From: Ammoniphilus oxalaticus
GTDB lineage: Bacteria > Bacillota > Bacilli > Aneurinibacillales > RAOX-1
Direction: 5' to 3'
Assembly (NCBI RefSeq): GCF_003609605.1
Contig: NZ_MCHY01000008.1
Span: 682,001-746,000, forward strand
Length of the DNA: 64,000 bases
The notes under the pieces were generated by a model. The model searched no databases and was not told where the DNA came from. It saw nothing but the letters and a program-made list of their open reading frames with translations. The translations under genes and the position numbers were made by a program. The stretch's first letter is position 1; each line of letters begins with the position of its first letter. Below, piece after piece: positions 52,485 through 61,103 of this stretch.

Positions 52485-53681
52485 ATGAAGAAGTTTACAG
52501 GAAAAGTTACGCGGATCGCGATGACTTCCGCGCTTGTTGTTGGGTTGTTAGCCGGATGCGGCGGTGGGAGCGATACAAGCGGAGGAACTGAACAGACGAG
52601 CGGGGACGCAATTAAAATTGGAGTGAACCTGGAACTGTCAGGCGGAGTCGCTTCATACGGTTCTTCACTAGCCGATGGACTTGAACTAGCGAAGGAACAA
52701 ATCAACGCCGACGGCGGAATCGATGGAAAGCAGGTCGAATTTGTCAAAGTCGACAACAAGTCCGATGCTGCGGAGGCGACCAATGGCGCGATCAAATTGA
52801 CCGGTCAAGATAAAGTTGACGCGATTATTGGAGCGGCCACAAGCGGCCACACAATTGCCCAAGTACAAGTTGCAACAGATAAACAAACTGTAATTATAAG
52901 CCCATCAGCGACAGCGCCTAACGTGACAACCGATGACGATGGCAATGTGAAAGATTTTGTGTTCAGAACAAGTTATATCGATCCATTTCAAGGGACGGTA
53001 GCCGCAAACTTCGCGTTAGAGACATTGGGAGTAAAAACAGCGGCGATTTACGCGGACAGAGCCAGCGATTACGCAAAGGGTTTAGCGGCTTCGTTTAAAG
53101 AAGATTTTGAAGCGGCTGGCGGTCAAATTGTTGCTGAGGAATTTTACTTAGAGAAGGATACCGATTTCCGAGGAACATTAACACGCATCAAATCGGCTAA
53201 TCCAGAATTCGTGTTCATCCCAGGTTATTATGGGGAAGTTGGTTTGATCGTGAAACAAGCTCGCGAGGCGGGGATTGATGTTCCGCTGATGGGAGCCGAT
53301 GGTTGGGATTCCCCGACTCTAATCGAACTGGCTGGGGTGGAAGCGCTCAACAATACGTTTATTACGAACCACTATTCTTCTGAAGATCCTGATGAAACAA
53401 TTCAGGAATTTGTTACGGCGTTTAAAACGAAATACAAAGACAAAGCTCCTGATGCCTTTAATGCGCTTGGATACGATACGCTTTATCTACTAAAAGACGC
53501 AATCGAGCGGGCCGGCTCAGTTGATTCTGATAAACTGAAAGACGCGCTGGCGCAAACGAAGGATCTAAATCTTGTTACTGGAATTATCACAATCGACGAA
53601 CAACACAATCCGATCAAATCCGCAACTGTTCTTGAGTATGTGGATGGTAAGCATACATTTAAAACAAAGGTGAATCCTTAA
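52485..53681 (+). CDS. livK: Branched-chain amino acid ABC transporter, substrate-binding lipoprotein
   Basis: The 398-residue lipoprotein has a lipobox LLAGC (Cys near residue 25) and a Gly/Ser-rich spacer. The type I periplasmic-binding domain begins IKIGVNLELSGGVASYGSSL, typical of Leu/Ile/Val-binding LivK proteins. The mature domain shows GAATSGHTIAQVQVA and GADGWDSPTLIEL. ATG 52485 follows CAGGGGGAACC. The 294-base leader is AT-rich and includes an imperfect CodY-like AATTTTCTATCTTTT near 52379, a weak match. It is the first gene of livKHMGF. Confidence 0.93.
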   Translation: MKKFTGKVTRIAMTSALVVGLLAGCGGGSDTSGGTEQTSGDAIKIGVNLELSGGVASYGSSLADGLELAKEQINADGGIDGKQVEFVKVDNKSDAAEATNGAIKLTGQDKVDAIIGAATSGHTIAQVQVATDKQTVIISPSATAPNVTTDDDGNVKDFVFRTSYIDPFQGTVAANFALETLGVKTAAIYADRASDYAKGLAASFKEDFEAAGGQIVAEEFYLEKDTDFRGTLTRIKSANPEFVFIPGYYGEVGLIVKQAREAGIDVPLMGADGWDSPTLIELAGVEALNNTFITNHYSSEDPDETIQEFVTAFKTKYKDKAPDAFNALGYDTLYLLKDAIERAGSVDSDKLKDALAQTKDLNLVTGIITIDEQHNPIKSATVLEYVDGKHTFKTKVNP

Positions 53682-53694
53682 ATAGGGAGGGAGA

Positions 53695-53716
53695 GGGAGG
53701 GGTGCCTCCCTTTTTC
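53695..53716 (+). terminator. Attenuating hairpin between livK and livH
   Basis: GGGAGG-GGTG-CCTCCC is followed by TTTTT. Because the operon continues, it probably lowers expression of the membrane and ATPase genes relative to livK. Confidence 0.65.
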
Positions 53717-53752
53717 TTACTTTCCTGAAATGAGAGGGTGGGAATAGAAAGA

Positions 53753-54628
53753 ATGGAATGGATCCAACAGCTAGTGAATGGTATCTCTCTCGGCAGCATC
53801 TATGCATTGATCGCGCTGGGTTACACGATGGTATACGGCATTATTAAATTGATTAACTTTGCCCACGGCGAAGTATTCATGATTGGGGCGTTCGTTGGGT
53901 TTTACGCAATTAGAGGACTCGGGCTTGGGCTTTTTCCCGCGTTACTGTTGGCGATGCTTGTCTGCGCCTCGTTGGGGGTTATTATTGAACGGATTGCCTA
54001 CAAACGGTTACGCCATGCAACGCGGATTGCCGCTTTGACGACGGCAATCGGAGTTTCGTTGTTTATTCAGTACGTGACGATCTATTTTCGCGGCGCTCAG
54101 CCAGAGGGTTATCCTGATGTTTTTCCAAGCGCAAATTTCAAAATATTCGGTGTTTCGATTAGTTCTCAGTCTATCTTTATTCTCGTCGTGTCGATCCTAT
54201 TAATGATTATGCTGCAATTCATCGTGCATCGCACGAAGATTGGCAAGGCGATGCGGGCTGTATCACATGATGCGGAAGCGGCCCAGCTGATGGGAATTAA
54301 TGTCGATAATACGATTTCTGCGACGTTTGCGATTGGATCTGCATTAGCGGGGGCGGCGGGCGTCATATTCGGGGTTTACTATGGAAAAATCGAGCCGTTA
54401 ATGGGAATTATGCCTGGTCTAAAGGCGTTTATAGCCGCTGTGCTCGGCGGGATTGGCATCATTCCGGGAGCGATGGTTGGTGGTTTGCTGCTCGGGGTCG
54501 TGGAGACATTTGTTAGCGCGGCAGGGTATTCAATGTGGAGGGATGCTGTCGCTTTTATTATTTTGATTTTAATTCTCTTGTTTAAACCAACAGGCCTCTT
54601 CGGCAAAAATATGAGAGAGAAAGTGTAG
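53753..54628 (+). CDS. livH: Branched-chain amino acid ABC permease LivH
   Basis: The 291-residue permease has about eight transmembrane helices. The family start EWIQQLVNGISLGSIYALIA, the MVYGIIKLINFAHGEVFM segment and the cytoplasmic coupling region GKAMRAVSHDAEAAQLMGIN are present. I use ATG 53753; the GTG five codons earlier is too close to the ribosome site. It pairs with LivM to form the channel. Confidence 0.93.
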   Translation: MEWIQQLVNGISLGSIYALIALGYTMVYGIIKLINFAHGEVFMIGAFVGFYAIRGLGLGLFPALLLAMLVCASLGVIIERIAYKRLRHATRIAALTTAIGVSLFIQYVTIYFRGAQPEGYPDVFPSANFKIFGVSISSQSIFILVVSILLMIMLQFIVHRTKIGKAMRAVSHDAEAAQLMGINVDNTISATFAIGSALAGAAGVIFGVYYGKIEPLMGIMPGLKAFIAAVLGGIGIIPGAMVGGLLLGVVETFVSAAGYSMWRDAVAFIILILILLFKPTGLFGKNMREKV

Positions 54629-54637
54629 GCGAGGCTG

Positions 54638-55588
54638 ATGAAGAATACAAAGGGTTTCTGGGGATTCCTCATTTTCGCATTTGCGTTTTATGGCATTTCG
54701 CAACTGTTAATGGTGATGAATATTATTCCTTATCATTACGTGAATACGATGGTGTTTATAGCTATCAACATTATTCTAGCGGTTAGTTTGCACATTGTGA
54801 TCGGCGTAACGGGTCAATTTTCACTCGGGCATGCAGGTTTTTTGGCAATCGGGGCTTATGTATCAGCAATTATGACGATGAAACTGCAACTCCCTTTTTT
54901 TGTCGCTTTATTCGTCGGCGGAACGATAGCAGCGTTAGCGGGACTCGTTGTTGGGATACCCAGCTTGCGCTTAAAAGGGGACTATTTAGCGATTGCGACG
55001 TTAGGTTTTGGCGAAATCATTCGGATTATGTTTTTAAATATCGACTATGTCGGCGGCGCGGCTGGGATGCAAGTTTCGCATTTGACAACTTGGACCTATG
55101 CGTTCGTCTGCTTAGTGATCACGATTGTTGTTATTGTTAATTTAACGAACTCTTCGCATGGCCGGGCCTGCATTTCGATTCGTGAGGATGAAATTGCGGC
55201 GGATGCGATGGGCATCAATACGACGTACTATAAAGTGGCCGCCTTTACGTTAGGTTCCTTTTTCGCGGGTGTCGCTGGAGGATTGTACGCCCATAATTTC
55301 TATATTATCCAACCAGGTAACTTTGGCTTTATTAAATCGATTGATATTTTAATTTTCGTTGTGCTCGGAGGTCTAGGCAGTATGTCGGGCGCGGTCATCG
55401 CCGCTATTTTATTAACGGTCGTATCTACCTTTTTGCAGGGCTATGCCGAGACTAGAATGATTATTTACAGTTTAGTGTTGATCATTGTTATGCTCTACCG
55501 TCCGCAAGGGTTGATGGGCACCAGCGAAATCACGTCTTGGTTTAAGAAGAAAGGAGGGAAATCGAATGACAACCGCACCACTGCTTAG
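54638..55588 (+). CDS. livM: Branched-chain amino acid ABC permease LivM
   Basis: The 316-residue permease has about nine helices. Conserved blocks are GVTGQFSLGHAGFLAIGAY, GDYLAIATLGFGEIIRIM, the coupling loop ISIREDEIAADAMGINTTYYK and VVLGGLGSMSGAVIAA. It begins nine bases after livH and overlaps livG by 23 bases, so translation is coupled. Confidence 0.93.
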   Translation: MKNTKGFWGFLIFAFAFYGISQLLMVMNIIPYHYVNTMVFIAINIILAVSLHIVIGVTGQFSLGHAGFLAIGAYVSAIMTMKLQLPFFVALFVGGTIAALAGLVVGIPSLRLKGDYLAIATLGFGEIIRIMFLNIDYVGGAAGMQVSHLTTWTYAFVCLVITIVVIVNLTNSSHGRACISIREDEIAADAMGINTTYYKVAAFTLGSFFAGVAGGLYAHNFYIIQPGNFGFIKSIDILIFVVLGGLGSMSGAVIAAILLTVVSTFLQGYAETRMIIYSLVLIIVMLYRPQGLMGTSEITSWFKKKGGKSNDNRTTA

Positions 55589-56354
55589 AGTGTCGGGGGC
55601 TGGCATTCAATTTGGCGGGTTGAAGGCTGTGTCCGATGTTCATATGGAAGTAAATGAAGGGGAATTGATCGGGTTAATCGGACCCAACGGCGCGGGGAAA
55701 ACGACTTGCTTTAACTTGCTAACGGGTGTGTACATGCCAACGGAAGGGGAAATTAGTCTAGAGGGACAACGGTTAAATGGACTTGCTCCGTTTAAAATCA
55801 CGCGTAAAGGAATTAGCCGCACATTTCAAAACATTCGCTTGTTTAAAGAATTGTCGGTGTTGGATAATGTTAAGGTGGCCTACCACTCTTTGGCCCGTCA
55901 TTCGATGTTTAGTTCGATCTTTCGCCTCCCCTCTCATTTTAAGGAAGAGCGGGAAATGGAGCAAAAAGCGATTGAATTTTTGAGTGTTTTTGATTTGGAC
56001 GGACTAAAAGATGAAACAGCAAAAAATCTACCGTATGGACAGCAGCGGCGCCTAGAGATCGCGCGCGCGTTGGCGGCGGAACCCAAATTGCTTTTGCTCG
56101 ATGAACCGGCTGCGGGAATGAATCCGCAAGAAACGATGGAACTAATGGATTTAATCGCTTTTATACGTGAAAAATTTGATCTGACCATTATCTTGATCGA
56201 GCACGATATGCAGTTGGTGATGGGAATTTGTGAGCGGATCTATGTGCTTGACCACGGTCAATTAATTGCGGAAGGCGATCCAAACTTCGTTCGTAATCAC
56301 CCGAAAGTCATCGAAGCTTATCTCGGGGAGGAGGTCGATACCGATGATGCTTAA
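55566..56354 (+). CDS. livG: Branched-chain amino acid ABC ATPase LivG
   Basis: The 262-residue ATPase has Walker A GPNGAGKTT (about 38-46), ISRTFQNIRLFKELSVLDNV with the Q-loop, a signature reading LPYGQQRRLEIARAL, and Walker B LLLLDEPAAGMNP. The signature with PYGQQ and the long insertion after the Q-loop (RHSMFSSIFRLP) are normal for LivG. AGGAGGGAAATC precedes ATG 55566. Confidence 0.94.
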   Translation: MTTAPLLRVSGAGIQFGGLKAVSDVHMEVNEGELIGLIGPNGAGKTTCFNLLTGVYMPTEGEISLEGQRLNGLAPFKITRKGISRTFQNIRLFKELSVLDNVKVAYHSLARHSMFSSIFRLPSHFKEEREMEQKAIEFLSVFDLDGLKDETAKNLPYGQQRRLEIARALAAEPKLLLLDEPAAGMNPQETMELMDLIAFIREKFDLTIILIEHDMQLVMGICERIYVLDHGQLIAEGDPNFVRNHPKVIEAYLGEEVDTDDA

Positions 56355-57054
56355 GGTGGATGAACTTGATGTTTTTTATGGCAATATTCAAGCGCTAAAA
56401 GGTGTTTCTTTAGATGTGCGCCAAGGCGAGGTGATCACTTTGATCGGCGCGAATGGAGCGGGCAAGAGCACGTTGCTTAAGGCGTTGTCCGGATTATTAA
56501 AGCCTCAGCGCGGCGTGATTGATTACTTGGGTCAGTCGATTGTTGGCAAGCCCGCCCAGACAATTGTGCGTGATGGGATCTCTCATGTGCCAGAAGGGCG
56601 CCGCGTGTTTGCGAACATGACCGTGCAAGAAAATTTAGAGCTGGGCGCTTACCTGCGCAAAGATAAAGCAGGGATCCGCGAAGATATGCGACAAGTGTAT
56701 GAGCGCTTTCCTCGTTTGCTTGAACGACGGGGCCAGTTATCAGGCACCCTCTCGGGAGGGGAACAACAAATGTTGGCGATGGGTCGAGCATTAATGGCTC
56801 GACCGAAGCTGTTATTGTTGGACGAACCTTCGATGGGCTTGGCCCCGCTTTTAGTACAGACGATCTTTCAGATTATAGAAGAAATTAACCGCGATGGAAC
56901 GACCATTTTATTGGTGGAGCAAAACGCTCACATGGCTCTTTCGGTCGCGAGTCGAGCCTATGTCATTGAGACTGGTCGTATCGCGTTGTCGGGGACGGCA
57001 GCGGAATTGCAAGCGAGTGAGCAAGTGAAGCAAGCTTACTTAGGTGGACAATAG
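56344..57054 (+). CDS. livF: Branched-chain amino acid ABC ATPase LivF
   Basis: The 236-residue ATPase has Walker A GANGAGKST, SHVPEGRRVFANMTVQENL (LivF type), signature LSGGEQQMLAMGRAL and Walker B LLLLDEPSMGLAP. I start it at ATG 56344, nine bases after GGGGAGGAGG and overlapping livG by 11 bases; the frame is open for 26 more codons upstream. It is the last gene of the operon. Confidence 0.94.
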   Translation: MMLKVDELDVFYGNIQALKGVSLDVRQGEVITLIGANGAGKSTLLKALSGLLKPQRGVIDYLGQSIVGKPAQTIVRDGISHVPEGRRVFANMTVQENLELGAYLRKDKAGIREDMRQVYERFPRLLERRGQLSGTLSGGEQQMLAMGRALMARPKLLLLDEPSMGLAPLLVQTIFQIIEEINRDGTTILLVEQNAHMALSVASRAYVIETGRIALSGTAAELQASEQVKQAYLGGQ

Positions 57055-57069
57055 CAGGAGCTATGGATG

Positions 57070-57103
57070 ACCGAGAGACGGGGACGCGCTCTCGGTTTTT
57101 TTA
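57070..57103 (+). terminator. Intrinsic terminator of the liv operon
   Basis: ACCGAGAG pairs with CTCTCGGT, followed by seven T. Confidence 0.85.
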
Positions 57104-57309
57104 GTGTATGTGAACGTATCATGGCGGTATAAAAATAGTTTAGGGATTCTCGGGTTCAATCGGCCTCACCCGCGCCTAATCCTTCTGCCGCAATGCAAAA
57201 AAATGATACACTAGTTGAAGGCTTGGTCATTTGCAACAATTCCAAAACGATGATGGACTGCTTTGGCGTTTTGGATTTGAGAGGTACTAGAAAGGTGGAT
57301 GTTGGACAG

Positions 57310-57948
57310 ATGATTGAATATATCGATGTATTGGATGAAGATATGAAACCGATTGCGGTTGCAACGAGAGAAGAAGTTCACCAAAAGGGCTTTTGGCATC
57401 AAACATTTCATTGCGCTGTAATGTTACAAGAAGCGGGTAAAAACTATATCGTTTTCCAACGACGACATCCCTTGAAAAAAACCTTTCCGTATAAACTCGA
57501 TATTTCCGCGGCAGGCCATTTATTACATGGAGAATCTGTTGAGGATGGGGTGCGCGAACTAGAAGAGGAGCTTGGGATTTCAGTTGACTATAAAGAATTG
57601 GTCTATTTGGGCATGCATAAAGGTGTTTATTTGACAGAAGAATACTGGGATCGTGAATTTCATCATATTCATCTTTTGCAAACAGATTGGAAACTTTCAG
57701 ATTTTACGATTCAGCGAAGTGAATTAATTGGGTTGTATCAAATGGAGTGGCAGTCTTTTCAAGCTTTTTTAAAGGGGGAACGCTCCACTGTTGAGGCATT
57801 CGGCTATGAATATAATGCCAACGGTATGATGGAAGAAAGACGCATCAAGGCGCATCAAGCAGATTTTGCGGCGCAAGGCGCATGTTGGGATGGTTATTTT
57901 ACGTATACGTTTGAACAAATTGAAAAGGCGCTTTCACGATCTGACTAG
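57310..57948 (+). CDS. NUDIX hydrolase of the IPP-isomerase-like/YfcD type
   Basis: The 212-residue protein has the Nudix fold start IEYIDVLDEDMKPIAVATREEVHQKG, then WHQTFHCAVML. The Nudix box GHLLHGESVEDGVRELEEELGI is spread over about residues 77-98, with one residue fewer than the GX5EX7REXXEE consensus. The same layout is found in isopentenyl-diphosphate isomerase-like hydrolases. The substrate is unknown. ATG 57310 has AAAGGTGG 11 bases upstream; the frame is open for 39 further codons, which cover the likely promoter. Confidence 0.8.
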   Translation: MIEYIDVLDEDMKPIAVATREEVHQKGFWHQTFHCAVMLQEAGKNYIVFQRRHPLKKTFPYKLDISAAGHLLHGESVEDGVRELEEELGISVDYKELVYLGMHKGVYLTEEYWDREFHHIHLLQTDWKLSDFTIQRSELIGLYQMEWQSFQAFLKGERSTVEAFGYEYNANGMMEERRIKAHQADFAAQGACWDGYFTYTFEQIEKALSRSD

Positions 57949-58061
57949 TCATGAATTTGACAAGATTCCTCCCGTCACACACCTCCTTAAGGGGGTATAC
58001 TATAGATAAAAAACTGAAATCAGCGATGGTTTCAGGAGCTAGAAGATAGGAGGAATCATCT

Positions 58062-58280
58062 ATGTATGTAAAGGAAAAGGCGAAACTCGACAGTCAGGAA
58101 CTTTATGAAGTGTTGCAACACCTCCACACGTATCTCGATTCTTTAGTTGACTCATATGATGGTTATGGGAGAGAAATGGACAAGGATAAAGTGGAGTTAG
58201 ATGCGATGGAAGCTCAACTCTTTGTTCGAGCTGTTGATCAAGTGCAAACAGCGATGATTAACATGCTTGGCGTAAAATAA
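58062..58280 (+). CDS. Small acidic helical hypothetical protein
   Basis: The 72-residue, helical protein contains QELYEVLQHLHTYLDSLVDS, then VELDAMEAQLFVRAVDQVQT. ATG 58062 follows TAGGAGG. The leader contains a TATACT -10 element at 57996 and a hairpin CTGAAA/TTTCAG at 58013-58034. I do not recognise a family. Confidence 0.65.
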   Translation: MYVKEKAKLDSQELYEVLQHLHTYLDSLVDSYDGYGREMDKDKVELDAMEAQLFVRAVDQVQTAMINMLGVK

Positions 58281-58354
58281 CGAATGTTCACAAACAGATA
58301 ATAGACCCACACCGCAAGCGAGGGGAACCAAGTGTAGGAAGTGAGTGGAATGAA

Positions 58355-58381
58355 GACAAGCCAATGATGGCTTGTTTTTTT
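58355..58381 (+). terminator. Intrinsic terminator
   Basis: ACAAGCCA-ATGA-TGGCTTGT is followed by TTTTTTT. It ends the small helical gene. Confidence 0.85.
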
Positions 58382-58488
58382 CGTCTGTCTTGTTGTTAGC
58401 AATATAGTCATCCTTTGGTAACCTATTGATTTTGTACATACCAAATGAAGCAGTAAGAACGGGCGTGTATAGAGTTAAAAGAAGCAAA

Positions 58489-58515
58489 AAAAACAAGCCT
58501 TCTCGGCTTGTCAGA
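58489..58515 (-). terminator. Orphan minus-strand terminator in the 58281-58716 gap
   Basis: On the minus strand ACAAGCC-GAGAA-GGCTTGT is followed by eight T. No minus-strand gene ends here, because the nitroreductase unit already has its own terminator at 58679. An AGGAGAAG site about 70 bases upstream on that strand precedes only tiny frames (for example MTPYSLVSLSHFI). It may end a small RNA. The rest of the 435-base gap holds nothing else I can identify. Confidence 0.6.
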
Positions 58516-58678
58516 TGAAATGTGATAGGGATACTAATGAGTAAGGAGTCATACAACAGATTACTGCTTCTCCTAGTACCTAGTTTAGCCTATATTTTGA
58601 TTGTTTAGGGCGTATAAACGTGTAGAAATGGTTACAAAATCGTGATCAATTTGTGACAAGTTGGTCTTTCAATTTAAA

Positions 58679-58712
58679 AAAGCGTCAGACAGTTCGTCTG
58701 TCTGACGCTTGT
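58679..58712. terminator. Intrinsic terminator of the nitroreductase gene
   Basis: AAGCGTCAGACAG pairs perfectly with CTGTCTGACGCTT around a short loop. A-rich sequence at the left gives the T-run on the minus strand. Confidence 0.85.
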
Positions 58713-58716
58713 GTAG

Positions 58717-59451
58717 TTATTTACATAAGAAACCTTGTTTTTCAAGAAAGGCTTTAATGTGTGTTCGTTGTGGCGTTTCTAAAAAATCAGCCATTTGTTG
58801 CGACCAGGTCGTGTCTTTTTGGTTCGTGTTGCGATTCGCAAAGTAGTCACGCATCGTTTGATCGTAGGCTGGCAGGATTTCATCATATTTAGTCGCGTCA
58901 TAGCTGTTTTCGTGCAATACGGCTTCAATCGGTAAACGTGGTCGAACAGGGTTTGCTTCATCGGGTACACCGATGGACATCCCAAATAACGGAACGACGC
59001 CTTTCGGTAGTTCAAGGATTTCGCTAATTTCTTCGATCGCATTGCGCACGCCGCCAATATAACAAATGCCATACCCTTTTGACTCAGCCGCGAGGGCAAC
59101 ATTTTGAGAGAATAAGGCAACATCAATCGATCCAACAAGCACATTTTCCATCACGCTAAAATCAATTTCTTTTCCACCTAGTTTCGCCGCATGCGCGAGT
59201 CGGTGATAGTCCATACAAAAAACTAGCGTCGCTCCCGCGGTGTAAAATTGCCGACGATTTTGAGATAATTCGGCTAATTGGCCGCGTTTTTCAGTATCTG
59301 TTACATGGATCACGGAGTACGCCTGCACAAAGTGTGAACTGGCGGCGTGTTGCCCTGCTTGGACGAGTTCCGCAACCGTTTCTTTGGAGATCGGTTCGTC
59401 TTTGTATCTTCGCACCGACGCGTGCGAAGTGATTAAATCGATAACTTTCAT
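58717..59451 (-). CDS. NADPH-dependent FMN oxidoreductase, NfsA/NfrA family
   Basis: The 244-residue flavin enzyme has the nitroreductase FMN site SHASVRRYKDEPIS at the start, AGQHAASSHFVQAYSVIHV, and the GYGICYIGGVRN region. MSIGVPDEANPVRPRLP near residue 160 is the NfsA/NfrA group signature. It probably reduces nitro compounds, quinones or disulfides with NADPH. GGAGGG lies 10 bases before ATG 59451. It is a single gene. Confidence 0.9.
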   Translation of the reverse strand: MKVIDLITSHASVRRYKDEPISKETVAELVQAGQHAASSHFVQAYSVIHVTDTEKRGQLAELSQNRRQFYTAGATLVFCMDYHRLAHAAKLGGKEIDFSVMENVLVGSIDVALFSQNVALAAESKGYGICYIGGVRNAIEEISEILELPKGVVPLFGMSIGVPDEANPVRPRLPIEAVLHENSYDATKYDEILPAYDQTMRDYFANRNTNQKDTTWSQQMADFLETPQRTHIKAFLEKQGFLCK

Positions 59452-59537
59452 AAGTGTGATTCCCTCCGATTGTATTCCTTTGTTTACTCTTCTATCCTAT
59501 ACCATTTAGAGCTTCCATGAAAGTCGGCATACGTCGC

Positions 59538-59762
59538 TTATTCATTATCAATCGGCGCGACCTCTATTTCCGAGACCAACTTCCCTGTCCTTTTGGAGAC
59601 GTATGTATTGTCAACTTCATCCCCTGTCGATCTTTTGTAACATTTCTCCAAAAGAGTATGGCTCCAAATAATAAACGCGTTAAAGATGTCCTCTAAATCT
59701 TCCCCTTTTTTTGTAACTATTTTAAGGAATGGAAATTTCCCGCGAAGCAGTGAAAGCGCCAA
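59538..59762 (-). CDS. Small hypothetical protein, possibly a gene fragment
   Basis: An open frame of 74 codons (MALSLLRGKFPFLKIVTKKGEDLE...) ends with SEIEVAPIDNE. The only start is TTG 59762 without a clear ribosome site, and the upstream bases show no promoter-like spacing. Composition is coding-like. It may be the 3' remnant of a larger gene, which would fit the orphan terminator just upstream. No family is recognised. Confidence 0.35.
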   Translation of the reverse strand: MALSLLRGKFPFLKIVTKKGEDLEDIFNAFIIWSHTLLEKCYKRSTGDEVDNTYVSKRTGKLVSEIEVAPIDNE

Positions 59763-59808
59763 TTGATTCGATTACCGAGATTTTATCAAATAATTAAATA
59801 GCGTTTAA

Positions 59809-59843
59809 GAAAAGCAATAAGCTCAGAATGTTATTGCTTTTTT
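59809..59843. terminator. Orphan intrinsic terminator
   Basis: AAAAGCAATAA pairs with TTATTGCTTTT and has A-run and T-run flanks, so it works in both directions. No recognisable gene ends next to it on either strand. Confidence 0.65.
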
Positions 59844-59860
59844 ATTTAAAGAATATATTA

Positions 59861-59875
59861 TATCTATTATAGATA
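59861..59875. promoter_or_regulatory. AT-only palindrome upstream of the ACAD-like operon
   Basis: TATCTATTATAGATA is a perfect 15-base palindrome in an AT-rich promoter region about 100 bases before the operon. It is a candidate operator; the regulator is unknown. Confidence 0.4.
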
Positions 59876-59977
59876 AATATTATAGTTGTTTTATGTGGTG
59901 GCATATATTAGGGTGGTGTAAAGGGAAAGTGAACTAAACAGATGGGAATAATTATTTCGTTTGGTGAAGGGGGCTTG

Positions 59978-61039
59978 ATGATGATAAACCAGGTGAAAGA
60001 TAAGGAAGCCTTGTTACTAGATTTAATTGAAACGAAGTTAAAGCCAAAGGTGAAAGCGATTGATACCGAGGCTTTCTATGCGATTGATTTTCTAAAAGCA
60101 TTGGGAAAGAACGGATTTTTCTCATCCACCCATAAGCTAGATGAAGCTTATATCGTTGACGAAATGAGTTTAGTAGAAAAAGTGGCAAAAGTATGTATGA
60201 CAACAGCCTTTTGCTTATGGTGTCATCTGGCGGCATTAACCTTTCTTCGGAATTCGCCGCGTCTGCATATAAAGGAAAAAATGCTGCCCGCTTTGGAAAA
60301 TGGTGAAATATTAGGCGGCACAGGCCTTTCGAACCCAATGAAATATTATGCAGGGCTTGAAAAGTTGCTTTTGAAAGCGGAACAGAGTGAAGGGGGGGTT
60401 GTGTTATCAGGGACGTTGCCTGCGGTTTCCAATTTAGGGTCAGATCATTGGTTTGGGGTCATCGCTGAGACAGCTGAAAACAAACGTGTCATGTGCTTTG
60501 TTCCTTGTTCGATTGCGGGATTAGAGTTAAAAGAAAGAACCGATTATCTTGGTGTTAATGGAAGCGCAACGTATGTTTGTTCCTTTCAGGATGTCTTTAT
60601 CCCTGATGAGTGGCTCATCACTGAGGATGCGGATACATTCAGCGAGCAAATTCGACCTGTTTTTCTGTTGTATCAAATTCCGTTAGGGATCGGCGTAACG
60701 AAAGCGGCGATTGCTGATATTGAGCGGGTGAAAACGAAGCAAAACAGCTGCAACCAATTCTTACATGTACAGGCAACAGATCTAAAGAACAAATTAAAGC
60801 AGGCGCAACAACGAATAGAAGACCGGGTCATAAAAGGGGAGAGAAACTGGAAGGAGATTGTTGCGCTCCGCTTGGAAACCGCGTATTTAACGCTCGATTC
60901 TGTTCACGCAAGTATGCTTCATAATGGCAGTAGCGGGTATTTAAAAGACTCAGGTCCATCGCGGCAGCTTCGCGAGGCGTACTTTTTTGCTAACTTGACA
61001 CCGACAATTAAACATTTGGAAAAGGTACTACAATCATAG
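59978..61039 (+). CDS. Acyl-CoA dehydrogenase-like flavoprotein
   Basis: The 353-residue protein has the acyl-CoA dehydrogenase fold in shortened form: a helical N-domain, ILGGTGLSNPMKYYAG in the middle beta domain, ERTDYLGVNGSATYVCSFQDVFIP as the substrate-loop equivalent, and a C-terminal helical bundle ending SGPSRQLREAYFFANLTPTIKHL. Sequence divergence and the ABC neighbours suggest an oxidoreductase or monooxygenase of the SfnB/DszC type rather than a beta-oxidation enzyme. ATG 59978 follows AAGGGGG, and a second ATG is adjacent. It is the first of four same-strand genes. Confidence 0.75.
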   Translation: MMINQVKDKEALLLDLIETKLKPKVKAIDTEAFYAIDFLKALGKNGFFSSTHKLDEAYIVDEMSLVEKVAKVCMTTAFCLWCHLAALTFLRNSPRLHIKEKMLPALENGEILGGTGLSNPMKYYAGLEKLLLKAEQSEGGVVLSGTLPAVSNLGSDHWFGVIAETAENKRVMCFVPCSIAGLELKERTDYLGVNGSATYVCSFQDVFIPDEWLITEDADTFSEQIRPVFLLYQIPLGIGVTKAAIADIERVKTKQNSCNQFLHVQATDLKNKLKQAQQRIEDRVIKGERNWKEIVALRLETAYLTLDSVHASMLHNGSSGYLKDSGPSRQLREAYFFANLTPTIKHLEKVLQS

Positions 61040-61103
61040 CTCCGTTTTGCGTCGCATCTGACTTTTGCGCGAGTACGGGTTGTTTAAAGGGGGTTGTGAA
61101 AGG

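Noticed and set aside
58197-58556. 119-codon minus-strand frame
   Set aside because: It runs through two terminator hairpins and antisense to a supported gene; the product has no family features.
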